Counted from the first letter of the stretch, positions 37,789-49,129 are shown. The stretch is DNA of 64,000 bases from Salinicola rhizosphaerae (GCF_014652715.1 NZ_BMZI01000004.1:247161-311160); one strand, 5' to 3'. The notes: generated by a model not told the origin, from the letters alone. Numbers and translations: made by a program.

Positions 37789-38691
37789 TCAGGCAGGAAA
37801 GCGTTCGGCGTAGAGCGCTGCCAACCAATCCACGAAGACCCTCACGCGTGGTGAAAGTTGCCGCCGCTGGGGATAGACGACGTTGACCGGCATGGCGGGT
37901 TTCGCCCACGCCTCGAGCAGTGAAACCAGTCGCCCGTCGGCGAGTTCGGATTCGAGACGAAAACGCGGTAGCTGGATGAGCCCGAAACCCGCCAGCGCGG
38001 CCGCCAGATAGCTCTCGGCGTCATTGACGGTAAGCCATCCTTCGGTAGGAAAAAAACGTGCTTCGCCTTCCACGATCAGGTCGAGCGTCGTATCCGGGGC
38101 GTTGAAGCCGGAGACGAAACGGATGCCGTGGTGCCTTGCCAGATCCTCGGGCGCCGTCGGTGTGCCCATGCGCTCGAGGTAAGCGGGGCTTGCGCAAATC
38201 ACCTGCTCGAGCGTGGCGAGATGACGAGACACCAGCGTCGAGTCCTGCGGTGTGCCGCTGCGCACCGCGCAGTCGATGCCCTCGCCGACCAGATCGACGC
38301 GGCGGTCTCCGGTGGTCAGCACGATCTCCAGATGCGGATAGCGTTGATGAAACGCGTAGAGATTCGGCAGCACGAGGCGGCTGGCGTGGGTGCCATGCAT
38401 CTCGATCCTCAGCACGCCGCGCGGATTGTCCGCCACGGGCTTCAGAACCGCCTCCGCCTCTTCGAGCTCGGCCAGAAGCTGCACGCAACGCTCGAAATAG
38501 GCCTCGCCTTCCGGTGTCGGTCGGACCTTGCGGGTGGTGCGTGCCAGCAGACGTACGCCAAGACGCGACTCCAGCTGCTGTATCGCCAGCGTGGCGGTGG
38601 CGCGCGGTATCTCCAGTGCGTTGGCGGCTCGGGTGAAACTCCCGCTCTCGACGATTCTCACGAACAGCGTCATGGCGTCGAACCGATCCAT
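37789..38691 (-). CDS. LysR-family regulator
   Basis: 300-residue LysR protein of the CrgA subgroup: HTH (FVRIVESGSFTRAANALEIP then RATATLAIQQLESRLG) and effector domain with the typical LVSLLEAWAKPAMPVNVVYP near the end. Divergent from the SDR gene at 38830, which it most likely regulates. Confidence 0.93.
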   Translation of the reverse strand: MDRFDAMTLFVRIVESGSFTRAANALEIPRATATLAIQQLESRLGVRLLARTTRKVRPTPEGEAYFERCVQLLAELEEAEAVLKPVADNPRGVLRIEMHGTHASRLVLPNLYAFHQRYPHLEIVLTTGDRRVDLVGEGIDCAVRSGTPQDSTLVSRHLATLEQVICASPAYLERMGTPTAPEDLARHHGIRFVSGFNAPDTTLDLIVEGEARFFPTEGWLTVNDAESYLAAALAGFGLIQLPRFRLESELADGRLVSLLEAWAKPAMPVNVVYPQRRQLSPRVRVFVDWLAALYAERFPA

Positions 38692-38829
38692 ATCGACCGT
38701 CCTCCCAATGGTGATAATTGTTATGGCTGAGTGAATAGTGTTCTCAGATTAGCGAATTTATCCATTGTCAGGAAACGCCATACTGCGAAGCGTTACGTGG
38801 AACTATTCACCTTTCGATGGAGAATCGAT

Positions 38830-39585
38830 ATGACGAATCACGCACAGAAAGACGACGCCAATAAAGTCGCCATCGTGACTGGCGCCTCTCGCGGTATCGG
38901 TCGGGAGATTGCGCTGAAACTGGCCGCCGACGGATTCGCTGTCGTCGTCAACTACGCCGGCAATGCTGAAATGGCTGGTCAGGTCGTCGACGAGATCGAG
39001 AAGCTTGGTGGCCGGGCCATCGCGCTGCAGGGGGATATCGCCGATGCCGACGCTGTCGAGCGACTGTTCGCCGAGACTCGAGAGACCCTCGGACGGGTCG
39101 ACGTGGTGGTCAACAACGCCGGTCGCATGGAGATGGCGGAGATGACCATGGCCAACGTCGAGGTGCTCGATCGCACGCTCTCCACCAATCTGCGCGGCAG
39201 TTGGCTGGTGATGGCCAAGGCGGCGGAAGTGCTCGAGGCCGGCGGGCGCATCATCGCCTTTTCTTCTTCGGTACTGGGCAAGTCATTTCCCGGCTACGGC
39301 GCCTATATCGCCAGCAAGGCCGGCGTCGAGGGGCTGGTCAAGGTGCTGGCCAACGAGCTGCGCGGCCGCGAGATCGACGTCAACGCCGTCGCGCCGGGGC
39401 CGGTCGGCACCGAGCTCTTTTATGAGGGCAAAAGTGATGAGCTGGTCGCGAACATCGCCTCGATGTCGCCGTTCGAGCGTATCGGCGAACCGCAGGAGAT
39501 CGCTGACGTCGTCTCGTTTCTCGCCGGGCCCCAGGGGCGCTGGGTCAATGCACAGATCCTGCGTGCCAACGGCGGTATGGTCTGA
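38830..39585 (+). CDS. Short-chain dehydrogenase/reductase (FabG-like)
   Basis: Classical SDR of 251 residues: cofactor motif TGASRGIGRE (about 20-29), NNAG, and the Ser-Tyr-Lys triad in AFSSSVLG and GYGAYIASKAGVEG. The cofactor is probably NADPH (Arg after the Gly motif). ATG 38830 follows GGAGAATCGAT. The substrate is unknown; the divergent LysR suggests inducible metabolism. Confidence 0.93.
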   Translation: MTNHAQKDDANKVAIVTGASRGIGREIALKLAADGFAVVVNYAGNAEMAGQVVDEIEKLGGRAIALQGDIADADAVERLFAETRETLGRVDVVVNNAGRMEMAEMTMANVEVLDRTLSTNLRGSWLVMAKAAEVLEAGGRIIAFSSSVLGKSFPGYGAYIASKAGVEGLVKVLANELRGREIDVNAVAPGPVGTELFYEGKSDELVANIASMSPFERIGEPQEIADVVSFLAGPQGRWVNAQILRANGGMV

Positions 39586-39675
39586 GCCGATTTCAATACT
39601 TTCAAAAGGCCGTTTTTCGACCAAGGTCGTATAGTGAGCACTCCCCGCTGGCTCTAATTTCCGCTCCACTGTGAT

Positions 39676-39748
39676 TCGCTTTCGCAGCGACCGCCGGCTG
39701 CGCCCTCCGTAGCCGGCAATGTCTGAGCGCCATGTCCTCCATGGCGCC
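39676..39748 (+). other. Hairpin-rich leader upstream of dctA
   Basis: Three adjacent perfect stems: TCGCT-TTCGC-AGCGA (39676-39690), GCCGGCT-N11-AGCCGGC (39693-39717) and GCGCCATG-TCCTC-CATGGCGC (39728-39748), ending 44 bp before the dctA ATG. May be an mRNA leader with regulatory folding. Confidence 0.55.
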
Positions 39749-39792
39749 CGCTATCGCCCTCCGGCGAACCTGGACCAGCGAGGTCTGCTTCC

Positions 39793-41115
<1,323 letters not shown>

Positions 41116-41133
41116 ACCAAGAAGACGTTCGCG

Positions 41134-41161
41134 AAAGCCAGCTCTCGGGCTGGCTTTCTTC
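41134..41161 (+). terminator. dctA terminator
   Basis: AAAGCCAGC-TCTCGG-GCTGGCTTT (perfect 9-bp stem) followed by CTTCG. Also ends the convergent MFS gene side. Confidence 0.75.
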
Positions 41162-41186
41162 GTTGCTGAAGACAACATCGGGCCGG

Positions 41187-42401
41187 CTATTCGCTCACGG
41201 TGAGTGCTGGCGCCCGCCGGTCGGCGAGGCGAATCAGCAGTGCGATGAGAGAGACGGCTGTCGCCAGCGCGACCACGCCGAGCCATCCCCACTGCCCGAG
41301 CACGGCGCCGCCGAGCGCGGAGCCCGCTGCCATACCAACGAATACGACGCTGAACATCACGGCGTTGATGCGGCCGCGAGCGCCGGGATCGAGACCGAAG
41401 ATCAGCGACTGGTGGGCGACAAGTGTCGACTGCAGGCCGAAGTTGAACAGCAGCGCTCCCAGCGCCAGCACGGTCAGGGCGCCCGCTAGCGGCAGCCAGT
41501 CGGCGGCTGCCATGGCCAGGAACGCGAGCGTGGTGATCGCCGCGCCGATGCGTGTGACCTGATGCGGCCCGATGCGGTCGGCCAGGCGACCCGCAAACGG
41601 AGCCGCCAGGACACCGCCAGCGCCGGCCAGCCCGAAAGTGCCGGCGATGGCACTGCCGAGACCGAAAGCGTCGAACAGATGGATCGACAGCGTCGCCCAG
41701 AAGGCGCTGAACGCGACACTGAGAAATCCCTGTGCGATGGCCGCGCGCCGGAGTTCAGCGTGATCTCGCCATAGCTGATAGAGCGTTGTCAGCAACTGGC
41801 CATAGCGCAGCGTCGTCGTAGGCGTGAAGTGCGGCAGTCCGCGCCAAAGCGCAACACCGATGAGAGCGACCAGGATCGCTGCCAACCCGAAGATCGCACG
41901 CCAGCCGAATACCTGGGCGACCAGACCGCTTATCACCAGCGACAGCAGAATGCCAAGCAGCAGGCCCGACATGACCGAGCCGACGACCTTGCCACGTTCG
42001 CGATCATCGGCCAGCAGCGTGGCGGCGGGCACGATGTCCTGCGCGGCGCTGGCCGTGATACCAACGGCAAAGCTTGCGACGAGCAGCAGGGCGAGCGAGG
42101 GCGCGAACGCTGTGGCGAACAAGGCCACGCTCAGGGCCGCGACCTTGGCGAGAATCAACCATCGGCGATCGACGCGGTCGCCTAGTGGAATCAGCAGCAG
42201 GATGCCCAGTGCATAGCCGAGCTGCGTCAGCGTCGGGATCAATCCCGCGGTATGCGCGGGTATCTGCATATCGGCAGCCAGTACGCCCAGCAAAGGCTGG
42301 GCATAGTAGAGCGATGCCACGGTGAGACCGGTGCCGGTTGCCAGCAGCAGCGTCAGACGTCGCGATAAGGAGGTGGCTTCATGGTGAGATGATGGGGGCA
42401 T
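41187..42401 (-). CDS. MFS transporter (DHA1-like)
   Basis: 404-residue major-facilitator protein with 12 predicted helices. The motif A loop between TM2 and TM3 is GDRVDRRWLI, and TM1 shows YYAQPLLGVLAAD, typical of a subgroup of drug or metabolite exporters annotated as MFS proteins near LysR genes. ATG 42401 precedes MPPSSHHEAT. Divergent from the LysR gene at 42522, its likely regulator. Substrate unknown. Confidence 0.92.
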   Translation of the reverse strand: MPPSSHHEATSLSRRLTLLLATGTGLTVASLYYAQPLLGVLAADMQIPAHTAGLIPTLTQLGYALGILLLIPLGDRVDRRWLILAKVAALSVALFATAFAPSLALLLVASFAVGITASAAQDIVPAATLLADDRERGKVVGSVMSGLLLGILLSLVISGLVAQVFGWRAIFGLAAILVALIGVALWRGLPHFTPTTTLRYGQLLTTLYQLWRDHAELRRAAIAQGFLSVAFSAFWATLSIHLFDAFGLGSAIAGTFGLAGAGGVLAAPFAGRLADRIGPHQVTRIGAAITTLAFLAMAAADWLPLAGALTVLALGALLFNFGLQSTLVAHQSLIFGLDPGARGRINAVMFSVVFVGMAAGSALGGAVLGQWGWLGVVALATAVSLIALLIRLADRRAPALTVSE

Positions 42402-42521
42402 GATGAGTCTCGGTGTGGGTGAGCGAGCGAAATTGCCGCAAGGGTGACAGATATTCTGTTGGTGCATGACCGCCGCGTGTAGTAGCGTAAAATACACAAT
42501 GGTTATACAGAGTGCGTATGA

Positions 42522-43463
42522 ATGTCTGACGTGTCACGGGGGCTTGGTGCCGATCGGCTCGAATTGCTGCAGACGTTCATCCGGATCGTGGAGACGGGCA
42601 ATCTGTCGGCCGCTGCTCTCAGGCTCGGCATCAGTCAGCCAACGGTCAGTCGGCGGCTCAAGGCGCTGGAATCTCTGCTCGGCTTGCGACTGGTTCAGCG
42701 CTCTACGCATCATCTGAGCTTGACCAACGATGGCGAGCGCTGTTTCCAGCATGCTCAGGGTGTCTGTGAAAGCTGGATGTCGATGCATCACGAGATGCAG
42801 GGGCTCACGGAAACGCCACACGGCACGCTCCGTGTGGTGGTGCCGCATGCGTTCGGGCAAGGGCAGCTGCTGGATCTGCTCGAGCATTATCTCCGTGAGT
42901 GTCCCCAGGTGGACGTCGAATGGCTACTGCACGACCGTTACCCGGATTTCATCGCCGAGGGGATCGACTGCGCCATCCGCGTCGGTCGTGTCGATGATCC
43001 CGCCGTCGTCGCGCTGCCGGTCGCGGAGGTGCCGCGGATCCTGGTTGCCGCCCCGACCCTCGTTCAAGGCCTCGAGATTACGAACGTGGAAGCGATAGCG
43101 CCGCTGCCCTGGCTCGCGTTGCGAACCTTCTACCGACAGCATGTGGAATTGACTCATATCGATGACGGCCGCACTTGCCGATTTCCCATCACGCCGCGCG
43201 TCTCGACTGACAACCTGAGTGCACTGCGCCGGCTGGCGGTCTCCGGCTTCGGTGCGGCTATCGTGTCCGCTTGGCGGGTGCAGGACGATCTGGCGGCAGG
43301 GCGGCTGACAAGACTGGTGCCTGACTGGCAGGCCGCGCCGCTACCGGTGCATATCGTCTATCCCTACAGTCGCTTCGTGCCGCCGCGGCTGCGCCGTTTC
43401 ATCGATCTGATCCGGGATCATGGTGCCGACATGGCAGGGATGCGCCGGCGCGGCGCATCGTGA
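42522..43463 (+). CDS. LysR-family regulator
   Basis: 313 residues; HTH FIRIVETGNLSAAALRLGIS then QPTVSRRLKALESLLG. The effector domain contains HDRYPDFIAEGIDCAIRVGR and ends VHIVYPYSRFVPPRLRRFID, typical of CrgA-like members. Divergent from, and probably controlling, the MFS gene at 41187. Confidence 0.93.
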   Translation: MSDVSRGLGADRLELLQTFIRIVETGNLSAAALRLGISQPTVSRRLKALESLLGLRLVQRSTHHLSLTNDGERCFQHAQGVCESWMSMHHEMQGLTETPHGTLRVVVPHAFGQGQLLDLLEHYLRECPQVDVEWLLHDRYPDFIAEGIDCAIRVGRVDDPAVVALPVAEVPRILVAAPTLVQGLEITNVEAIAPLPWLALRTFYRQHVELTHIDDGRTCRFPITPRVSTDNLSALRRLAVSGFGAAIVSAWRVQDDLAAGRLTRLVPDWQAAPLPVHIVYPYSRFVPPRLRRFIDLIRDHGADMAGMRRRGAS

Positions 43464-43479
43464 GATTCGCGGTTACCGA

Positions 43480-44700
43480 TCAGGCTCTCGAGGAGCCATC
43501 ACGCCGCAACAGGTGAAGCGCGGCAATACTGGCGGCAAGCAGGCCGGCGACGGCGGCCACCGCCATTGCCCAGCGCGGACCGGCGTGGTCGGCAATGGCG
43601 CCGACGATCGGCCCGCCGATGGGCGTGCCCCCCATCGCGACTGCCATCCGTAGTGCCATCACGCGCCCCCGCATGGCCGGGTCGGTGGCGAGCTGCATGA
43701 GCGCATTGGAAGCCGTCATGAAGGTGAGTGCCGCCAGCCCGATCATCGCCAGCGCCATGGCGAACAGCAGCTTGTTGGGCGCGATGGCCGCCAGCGCGCA
43801 GAACACGCCGAAACTCAACGTCGACACGCCTAACAGGGGTATTGCCGGCTTCTCGCGTCGCGCAGCCAGCAGCGCGCCGGTGACCGAGCCGACGGCCAGA
43901 CATGAGGTGAGCAGCCCATATTGGCCGGCATCACCGCCGAACACCTTGACCGACATGGTCGAGATATAGACCGGGAAGTTGAATCCGAACGTGCCGATCA
44001 AGAACAGCATCAGCAGCATCGTCTTGAGATCCGGGCGTCGCCACACGTAGCGCAACCCCTCTAGAAGCCCGCCCGCCTTGCGGTCTGGGCGAGTCGCGGG
44101 GTGCAGCTCACCGACACGCAGCAGGCAGAGTGAGGCGAGAACGGCGGCAAACGAGGCGGCGTTGAGCAGGAAGACCCAGCCGGTCCCGACGGCGGCGATC
44201 AGCAGACCGGCGATAGCCGGTCCGACCATTCGCGCGGCGTTGAAAGAGGTCGAGTTGAGCGCCACGGCGTTGGCGAGCAGCTTCTCGCCGACCAGATCGT
44301 TGACGAAGGTCTGACGCGCCGGACCATCGAAGGCGGAGACGCAGCCGAGACCGAGTGCAAAGGCATAGACCTGAGGCAGGGTGACCACCCCGGTGATGGT
44401 GACGATGCCCAAACCTAGTGCCAGCAATCCAAGCAGGGCCTGACAGATCATGACCAGGCGGCGCCGGTCGAAACGGTCGACCGCCGATCCGGTCAGCGGG
44501 AGCAGCAATATCTGCGGACCGAACTGCAGTGCCATGGTAATGCCGACGGCGCTGGCGTTGTGGTGGGTCAGTACGGTGAGTACCAGCCAATCCTGCGCCA
44601 CGCGCTGCATCCAGGTGCCGATGTTCGAGACCAGGGCCCCCATGGCCCAGATGCGGAAGTTGTAGAGACGCAGGGAACGGAAAAGGCGCCTGTCGCTCAT
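43480..44700 (-). CDS. MFS transporter (MFS_3 / EntS-like)
   Basis: 406-residue exporter-like MFS protein with 12 helices. The N-terminus YNFRIWAMGALVSNIGTWMQ then RVAQDWLVL is characteristic of the MFS_3 group, which includes enterobactin exporter EntS and antibiotic efflux proteins. No siderophore genes are close. ATG 44700 matches the family start (MSDRRLFRSLRLYNFR). Convergent with the LysR gene. Confidence 0.93.
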   Translation of the reverse strand: MSDRRLFRSLRLYNFRIWAMGALVSNIGTWMQRVAQDWLVLTVLTHHNASAVGITMALQFGPQILLLPLTGSAVDRFDRRRLVMICQALLGLLALGLGIVTITGVVTLPQVYAFALGLGCVSAFDGPARQTFVNDLVGEKLLANAVALNSTSFNAARMVGPAIAGLLIAAVGTGWVFLLNAASFAAVLASLCLLRVGELHPATRPDRKAGGLLEGLRYVWRRPDLKTMLLMLFLIGTFGFNFPVYISTMSVKVFGGDAGQYGLLTSCLAVGSVTGALLAARREKPAIPLLGVSTLSFGVFCALAAIAPNKLLFAMALAMIGLAALTFMTASNALMQLATDPAMRGRVMALRMAVAMGGTPIGGPIVGAIADHAGPRWAMAVAAVAGLLAASIAALHLLRRDGSSRA

Positions 44701-44892
44701 GGCGCCCCGACTCCACAATGGACTGCGCGGCGAACATGAGGCGCGATGACGATCCAATCGAATAGGGGAATGATGAATGACTCCTTGTCGAGAAGCGCAA
44801 GCCTCCCGGGCCTGCTCGATACGGGCGTTGATGCGGCAAAGCTCAAGGTGCACCAGGCCCGCTAACGCAGATCGTGGCCGATCAGAAGCGTA

Positions 44893-45483
44893 TCAGAATG
44901 GCGGTGACTGGCGCTCACGATGGGCCTTCGCCGCCTCGGTCCACCAGCCGAGATCGGCGGCAAATCGGTCGAAGGCGCGAGCGAAAGATGCGCCGCCATC
45001 GCCGAGGGGGATACCGCTTTCATCCAGTGTACGCGTGATCTGGCCGACACTGACTCGGCTGGAGATGACGATCATGCCCATTTCCGAAAGCGTGGCGTGC
45101 CAGGCTTCCGCGGCGAGCGCGCCGCCCATGCGTCCTGCCGAATAGCTGACGATGCCGGCCGGGCGCCAGTACCACTCTTCGAGAAAGTGGTCGGTGAGAT
45201 TCTTCAGACCGGGCTGGACGCCCCGGTTGTACTCGCCTACCACGAAGACGAAACCATCGGCGTTGCGAATCTTGTCTGCCAAGTTGTTCATCGCAGCGGG
45301 CGCCGTTCCCTCATCGTACTCCTTGGCCATGCGATCCAGCATTGGCAGGTCGATCGCTTTGGCATCGATCAACTCGGCGTCGCAGCCGCGCTCATTCAGC
45401 GCACGAACGGCGTAGTCCGCGAGCCGGATGCCGGCCCGATCCACGCGGTAGGAACCGTAAAAGACGAGAATGCGATCAGACAT
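44893..45483 (-). CDS. NADPH-dependent FMN reductase
   Basis: Flavodoxin-like reductase of 196 residues. Phosphate-binding loop GSYRVDRAG near the start, flavin-contacting GEYNRGVQPGLKNLTDHF and YSAGRMGGALAAE. Family members reduce FMN, quinones or azo dyes with NADPH. ATG 45483 is chosen by the fold start SDRILVFYGS. Divergent from yghU, which shares the redox theme. Confidence 0.92.
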   Translation of the reverse strand: MSDRILVFYGSYRVDRAGIRLADYAVRALNERGCDAELIDAKAIDLPMLDRMAKEYDEGTAPAAMNNLADKIRNADGFVFVVGEYNRGVQPGLKNLTDHFLEEWYWRPAGIVSYSAGRMGGALAAEAWHATLSEMGMIVISSRVSVGQITRTLDESGIPLGDGGASFARAFDRFAADLGWWTEAAKAHRERQSPPF

Positions 45484-45727
45484 GGAAGACTCCTGACGCC
45501 AGCGGCGCATCCGAACGAGAAAGGCCGACCCGAACAAGAAAGGCCTGTAGGGGAGGGGCATTGAAAGCATAGGTGATGAGAACGGGACGGCCGAATGGAC
45601 GGTGAGCCGACTGCCGGTTGCATTCCGGCTCGCTGCACAACCTTTAACACGCTATCTTTCATCCCCATTGATATCCGATTCAACGACAGTCACAACAAGC
45701 GATGTTGTCGAGCGAGGAGAACCGATC

Positions 45728-46582
45728 ATGAGCGATTACACACCACCCAAGGTCTGGGAACCGAAAGAGAGCGGCGGTCAGTTCGCCAGTATCAACCGCC
45801 CGGTGGCCGGGCCGACCCACGACAAGGCTCTGCCGGTCGGCAAGCACCCGTTTCAGCTCTATTCGCTGGCCACGCCCAATGGGGTCAAGGTCAACGTGAT
45901 GTTCGAAGAGCTTCTGGCGCTCGGCAAGAGTGCCGAGTACGACGCCTGGTTGATCAAGATCGGTGACGGCGACCAGTTCGGCAGCGGCTTCGTCGAGATC
46001 AATCCGAACTCCAAGATTCCCGCGCTGATGGATTACAGTGGCGACGAACCGATTCGCGTATTCGAATCCGGCTCGATTCTTTTGCATCTCGCCGAAAAGT
46101 TCGGCGCCTTCCTGCCGGCCGATCCCGCCAAAAGAGTCGAGGCCCTAAACTGGCTGTTCTGGCAGATGGGCAGCGCCCCCTATCTGGGCGGCGGTTTCGG
46201 CCACTTCTACGCCTACGCGCCGGAGAAGATCGAATACGCCATCGACCGCTTCACCATGGAAGCCAAGCGTCAGCTCGACGTGCTCGATCGCCGCCTGGCC
46301 GATAATCGTTACCTTGCCGGCGACGAGTACACCATCGCCGATATCGCCGTCTGGCCCTGGTACGGCCAACTGGTCCTCGGCCGACTCTACGATGCCGCGG
46401 AGTTCATCGACGCCAACAGCTACACCCATGTGATGCGCTGGGCAAAAGAGATTGACGAGCGACCGGCAGTGCAGCGCGGGCGCATGGTCAACCGCACTTT
46501 CGGCGAGCCGGCAATGCAGCTGCACGAACGCCACGATGCCAGCGACTTCGAGACGAAGACGCAGGACAAGGTGGGTGGTTGA
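45728..46582 (+). CDS. yghU: Glutathione-dependent disulfide-bond oxidoreductase YghU
   Basis: GST-fold Nu-class protein of 284 residues; E. coli YghU binds two GSH, reduces disulfides and organic hydroperoxides. Near-continuous match: GGQFASINRPVAGPTHDKAL, PVGKHPFQLYSLATPNGVKV, WLIKIGDGDQFGSGFVEINP, LHERHDASDFETKTQDK. ATG 45728 with GGAG upstream matches the family start. Followed by a good terminator. Confidence 0.96.
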   Translation: MSDYTPPKVWEPKESGGQFASINRPVAGPTHDKALPVGKHPFQLYSLATPNGVKVNVMFEELLALGKSAEYDAWLIKIGDGDQFGSGFVEINPNSKIPALMDYSGDEPIRVFESGSILLHLAEKFGAFLPADPAKRVEALNWLFWQMGSAPYLGGGFGHFYAYAPEKIEYAIDRFTMEAKRQLDVLDRRLADNRYLAGDEYTIADIAVWPWYGQLVLGRLYDAAEFIDANSYTHVMRWAKEIDERPAVQRGRMVNRTFGEPAMQLHERHDASDFETKTQDKVGG

Positions 46583-46601
46583 GTCCGTGACGCAGTGATC
46601 G

Positions 46602-46626
46602 AAGCCCGGCCTCGAGTCGGGCTTTT
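46602..46626 (+). terminator. yghU terminator
   Basis: AAGCCCG-GCCTCGAGT-CGGGCTT followed by TTA; 20 bp after the yghU stop. Confidence 0.65.
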
Positions 46627-46675
46627 ACGTTAGGCTAAGTGTCTTCCTTCTTTCTTCTTGTTCAGGCAGCGGACG

Positions 46676-47941
46676 ATGAAATTCCTGCTTCGAGGCTACC
46701 TCGAGTCTTCTCTGATTTTACGTGTCACTGTCGCGCTCGTGCTCGGGGTGGTGGTCGGGCTGATGGGGGGCGATACCGTGGCCGCCGGGCTGGCACCATT
46801 GGGCGACCTGCTGCTGCGGCTTCTGCAGTTCGTGATCGTTCCCATCGTGCTATTCACGCTGATCGTCGGTATCAACCAGGCTGATATGAGTCGAATGGGG
46901 CGGGTTGGCGGCAAGGTCTTCGTCTACTACGTCGCGACTTCGGCGATGGCGATCGTGGTCGGGCTGGTCGTAGCCTCGTTGCTTTCGCCCGGGAGCGGCA
47001 TGGCGCTCGACGATAGCTTAAGCGTGGACGTGCCGGACAACCCCGGCATCATCAGCGTGCTGCTGAACGTGGTGCCTGACAACATTGTCGCGGCGCTGGC
47101 CGAACCCAATTTGCTCGGCATCATCTTCACCGCTTTCGTCTTCGGCATTGCGCTGCTCAAGCTTCGCCAGGGGGGGCCGCAGCAAGCGATGGCGGAAAAG
47201 GTTTACGGCGTGATCGAAGGCTTGAACGCCGTCACCATGACAGTGATGGCTGGCGTGCTGCAGTACGTGCCGATTGGCGTATTTGCCATCGTGACCGGGA
47301 CCGTTGCCAGGCAGGGGCTGGAGACGATTCTCTCGCTCGGCACGATGGTGCTGGTGCTCTATTTGGCGCTGGCGGTGCACCTGCTCCTGTACGGCGGCAT
47401 TCTGCGGGCGTTCGGCGTGCGTCTGGGCAGGTTCTTTCGCGAAGCGCGCACACCGATGGCAACGGCCTTCGCCACCCAGAGCAGCACCGGAACCTTGCCA
47501 CTGACGCTGGATGCGGCACGGCGTCTCGGAATCTCGCGCAGCCTCTACGGATTTAGTCTGCCCCTCGGGGCAACGATCAACATGGATGGCGCAGCGATAC
47601 GCATCGCGATCTCGGCGGTCTTTGCGGCCAATGTGATCGGGGTTCCGCTGGACTTCATGACCATGGTGCAGATCGTGCTTATCGGCACGCTGACGTCCAT
47701 TGGTACCGCCGGCGTGCCTGGTGCCGGTATCGTGATGATCGCCACCGTCTTCGCGCAGGTGGGCCTGCCCATCGAAACGGTGGCTTTGCTTACGTCAATC
47801 GACGCGCTGGTCGGCATGGGGTGCACTGCGTTGAACGTGACGGGCGACCTGGCCGGCACGGCGGTCATCGCGCGTAGCGAAGGCGAGCGCTTCGATAATG
47901 AAGCGGCTCGCGAGGGCTCGGCCAATGCCGGTAACGCGTGA
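46676..47941 (+). CDS. Dicarboxylate/amino-acid:cation symporter (DAACS)
   Basis: 421-residue membrane transporter of the glutamate/dicarboxylate family, about eight helices. Signature re-entrant regions: TQSSTGTLPLTLDAARRLGI (the SSxTL element), PLGATINMDGAAIRIAISAV and IGTAGVPGAG. The SSTGTLP form is closer to neutral or acidic amino acid carriers (GltP/SstT-like) than to DctA. ATG 46676 preferred to TTG 46658. The FAD oxidase gene follows after 33 bp, so an operon is likely. Confidence 0.92.
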   Translation: MKFLLRGYLESSLILRVTVALVLGVVVGLMGGDTVAAGLAPLGDLLLRLLQFVIVPIVLFTLIVGINQADMSRMGRVGGKVFVYYVATSAMAIVVGLVVASLLSPGSGMALDDSLSVDVPDNPGIISVLLNVVPDNIVAALAEPNLLGIIFTAFVFGIALLKLRQGGPQQAMAEKVYGVIEGLNAVTMTVMAGVLQYVPIGVFAIVTGTVARQGLETILSLGTMVLVLYLALAVHLLLYGGILRAFGVRLGRFFREARTPMATAFATQSSTGTLPLTLDAARRLGISRSLYGFSLPLGATINMDGAAIRIAISAVFAANVIGVPLDFMTMVQIVLIGTLTSIGTAGVPGAGIVMIATVFAQVGLPIETVALLTSIDALVGMGCTALNVTGDLAGTAVIARSEGERFDNEAAREGSANAGNA

Positions 47942-47974
47942 GCGACAGGCAAGGACGGATAAGCGATTCGAATC

Positions 47975-49129
47975 ATGAACGACGCGACACACTCCGATCG
48001 ACTCATCATCGGCGGCGGCAGCATGGGGCTGGCGGTCGCCGATTATCTGGCGGCACAGCGCGGCGGCCAATCCGTCCGGGTGCTGGACGCCCACAGCCCG
48101 CCGCACGACCAGGGCGCGCATCACGGCGAGACGCGCCTGATTCGTCTCGCCTACGGTGAAGGCGCAGGCTACGTCGGTCTGGCTCAGCGGGCGTATGAAC
48201 GCTGGCTCGAGCTCGAGCATGAGACTGGCGAATCGCTGTTTCTTCCCACCGGCGTGCTCAATCTGGGGCCGGCCTCGGCGCCGTTCATTCGGCAGGTAGA
48301 GGCCAGTGCAAACCAGTTCGACTTGCCGCTCGACGTCCTCGATGGCGAAGCGGTCAGCCGACGCTGGCCGGGCTGGAATTTGGCCCCGGATATAACCGGT
48401 GCGTTCGAGAGCCGCGCGGGCGTATTGCGCGTCGAGCGGATCCTCACGCGCTGGCGCGAGAGGGTGGGTCGAAGTCGAGACGTCACGCTGACGACCGGTG
48501 CTCGTATCGTCAGGCTAGAGTCGCGCGAGGCGGGGGGATATGTAGCCATCTGTGCGGATGGACGGCGCTTCTGCACCGAACGCGTGCTGATTGCAGCGGG
48601 TCAACATCTGGCGCCGCTGGTGGCCCCGCTCGGCATCGAACTGCCGCTGACCCGTGTGCGCAAGACTTTTGCCTGGTTCGAGGCCGATGAGCGCTATTCG
48701 GTCGAGCGCTTTCCCGGTTTCAGCCTCACCGACCTCGAGCTCGGCGTTTATTACGGCTTTCCCGATATCGACGGCGCCGGTTTCAAAATCGGTCGTCACG
48801 ATAGCGGCCAGCCGCTCGACCCCGGCGAGCCGATGCAGGCGTTTGGCGACCACAGCGACGACCTTTCCGAGCTCCAGCAGGTCGTCGACCGGTATCTGCC
48901 GGGTGTCGGGCGGCTCAAACACGGTGCGGTTTGCCAGTACATCCGGACGCCTGACGAAGACTTTCTGATCGATGAACCGTTGCCGGGACTGATCGTGGCC
49001 GGCGGCTTCTCGGGGCACGGTTTCAAGTTCGCCAGCGCCATGGGCGAAGCGCTGGGCCGATGGCTGGAGACGGGAACATCGACATCGTCACTGGGCGCAT
49101 TTGCGCGGCGTCGCCTCGCGCGGGGATAG
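47975..49129 (+). CDS. FAD-dependent amine oxidase, MTOX/MSOX-like (SolA-like)
   Basis: 384-residue oxidase like N-methyl-L-tryptophan or monomeric sarcosine oxidase: oxidative demethylation of N-methyl amino acids. FAD motif LIIGGGSMGLAVADYL; HHGETRLIRLAYGE; the covalent-flavin Cys fits VCQYIRTPDEDFLID; C-terminal GGFSGHGFKFASAMGEAL. First Gly motif starts at residue 12. Its amine substrate may be imported by the transporter encoded immediately upstream (inference). Confidence 0.9.
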   Translation: MNDATHSDRLIIGGGSMGLAVADYLAAQRGGQSVRVLDAHSPPHDQGAHHGETRLIRLAYGEGAGYVGLAQRAYERWLELEHETGESLFLPTGVLNLGPASAPFIRQVEASANQFDLPLDVLDGEAVSRRWPGWNLAPDITGAFESRAGVLRVERILTRWRERVGRSRDVTLTTGARIVRLESREAGGYVAICADGRRFCTERVLIAAGQHLAPLVAPLGIELPLTRVRKTFAWFEADERYSVERFPGFSLTDLELGVYYGFPDIDGAGFKIGRHDSGQPLDPGEPMQAFGDHSDDLSELQQVVDRYLPGVGRLKHGAVCQYIRTPDEDFLIDEPLPGLIVAGGFSGHGFKFASAMGEALGRWLETGTSTSSLGAFARRRLARG

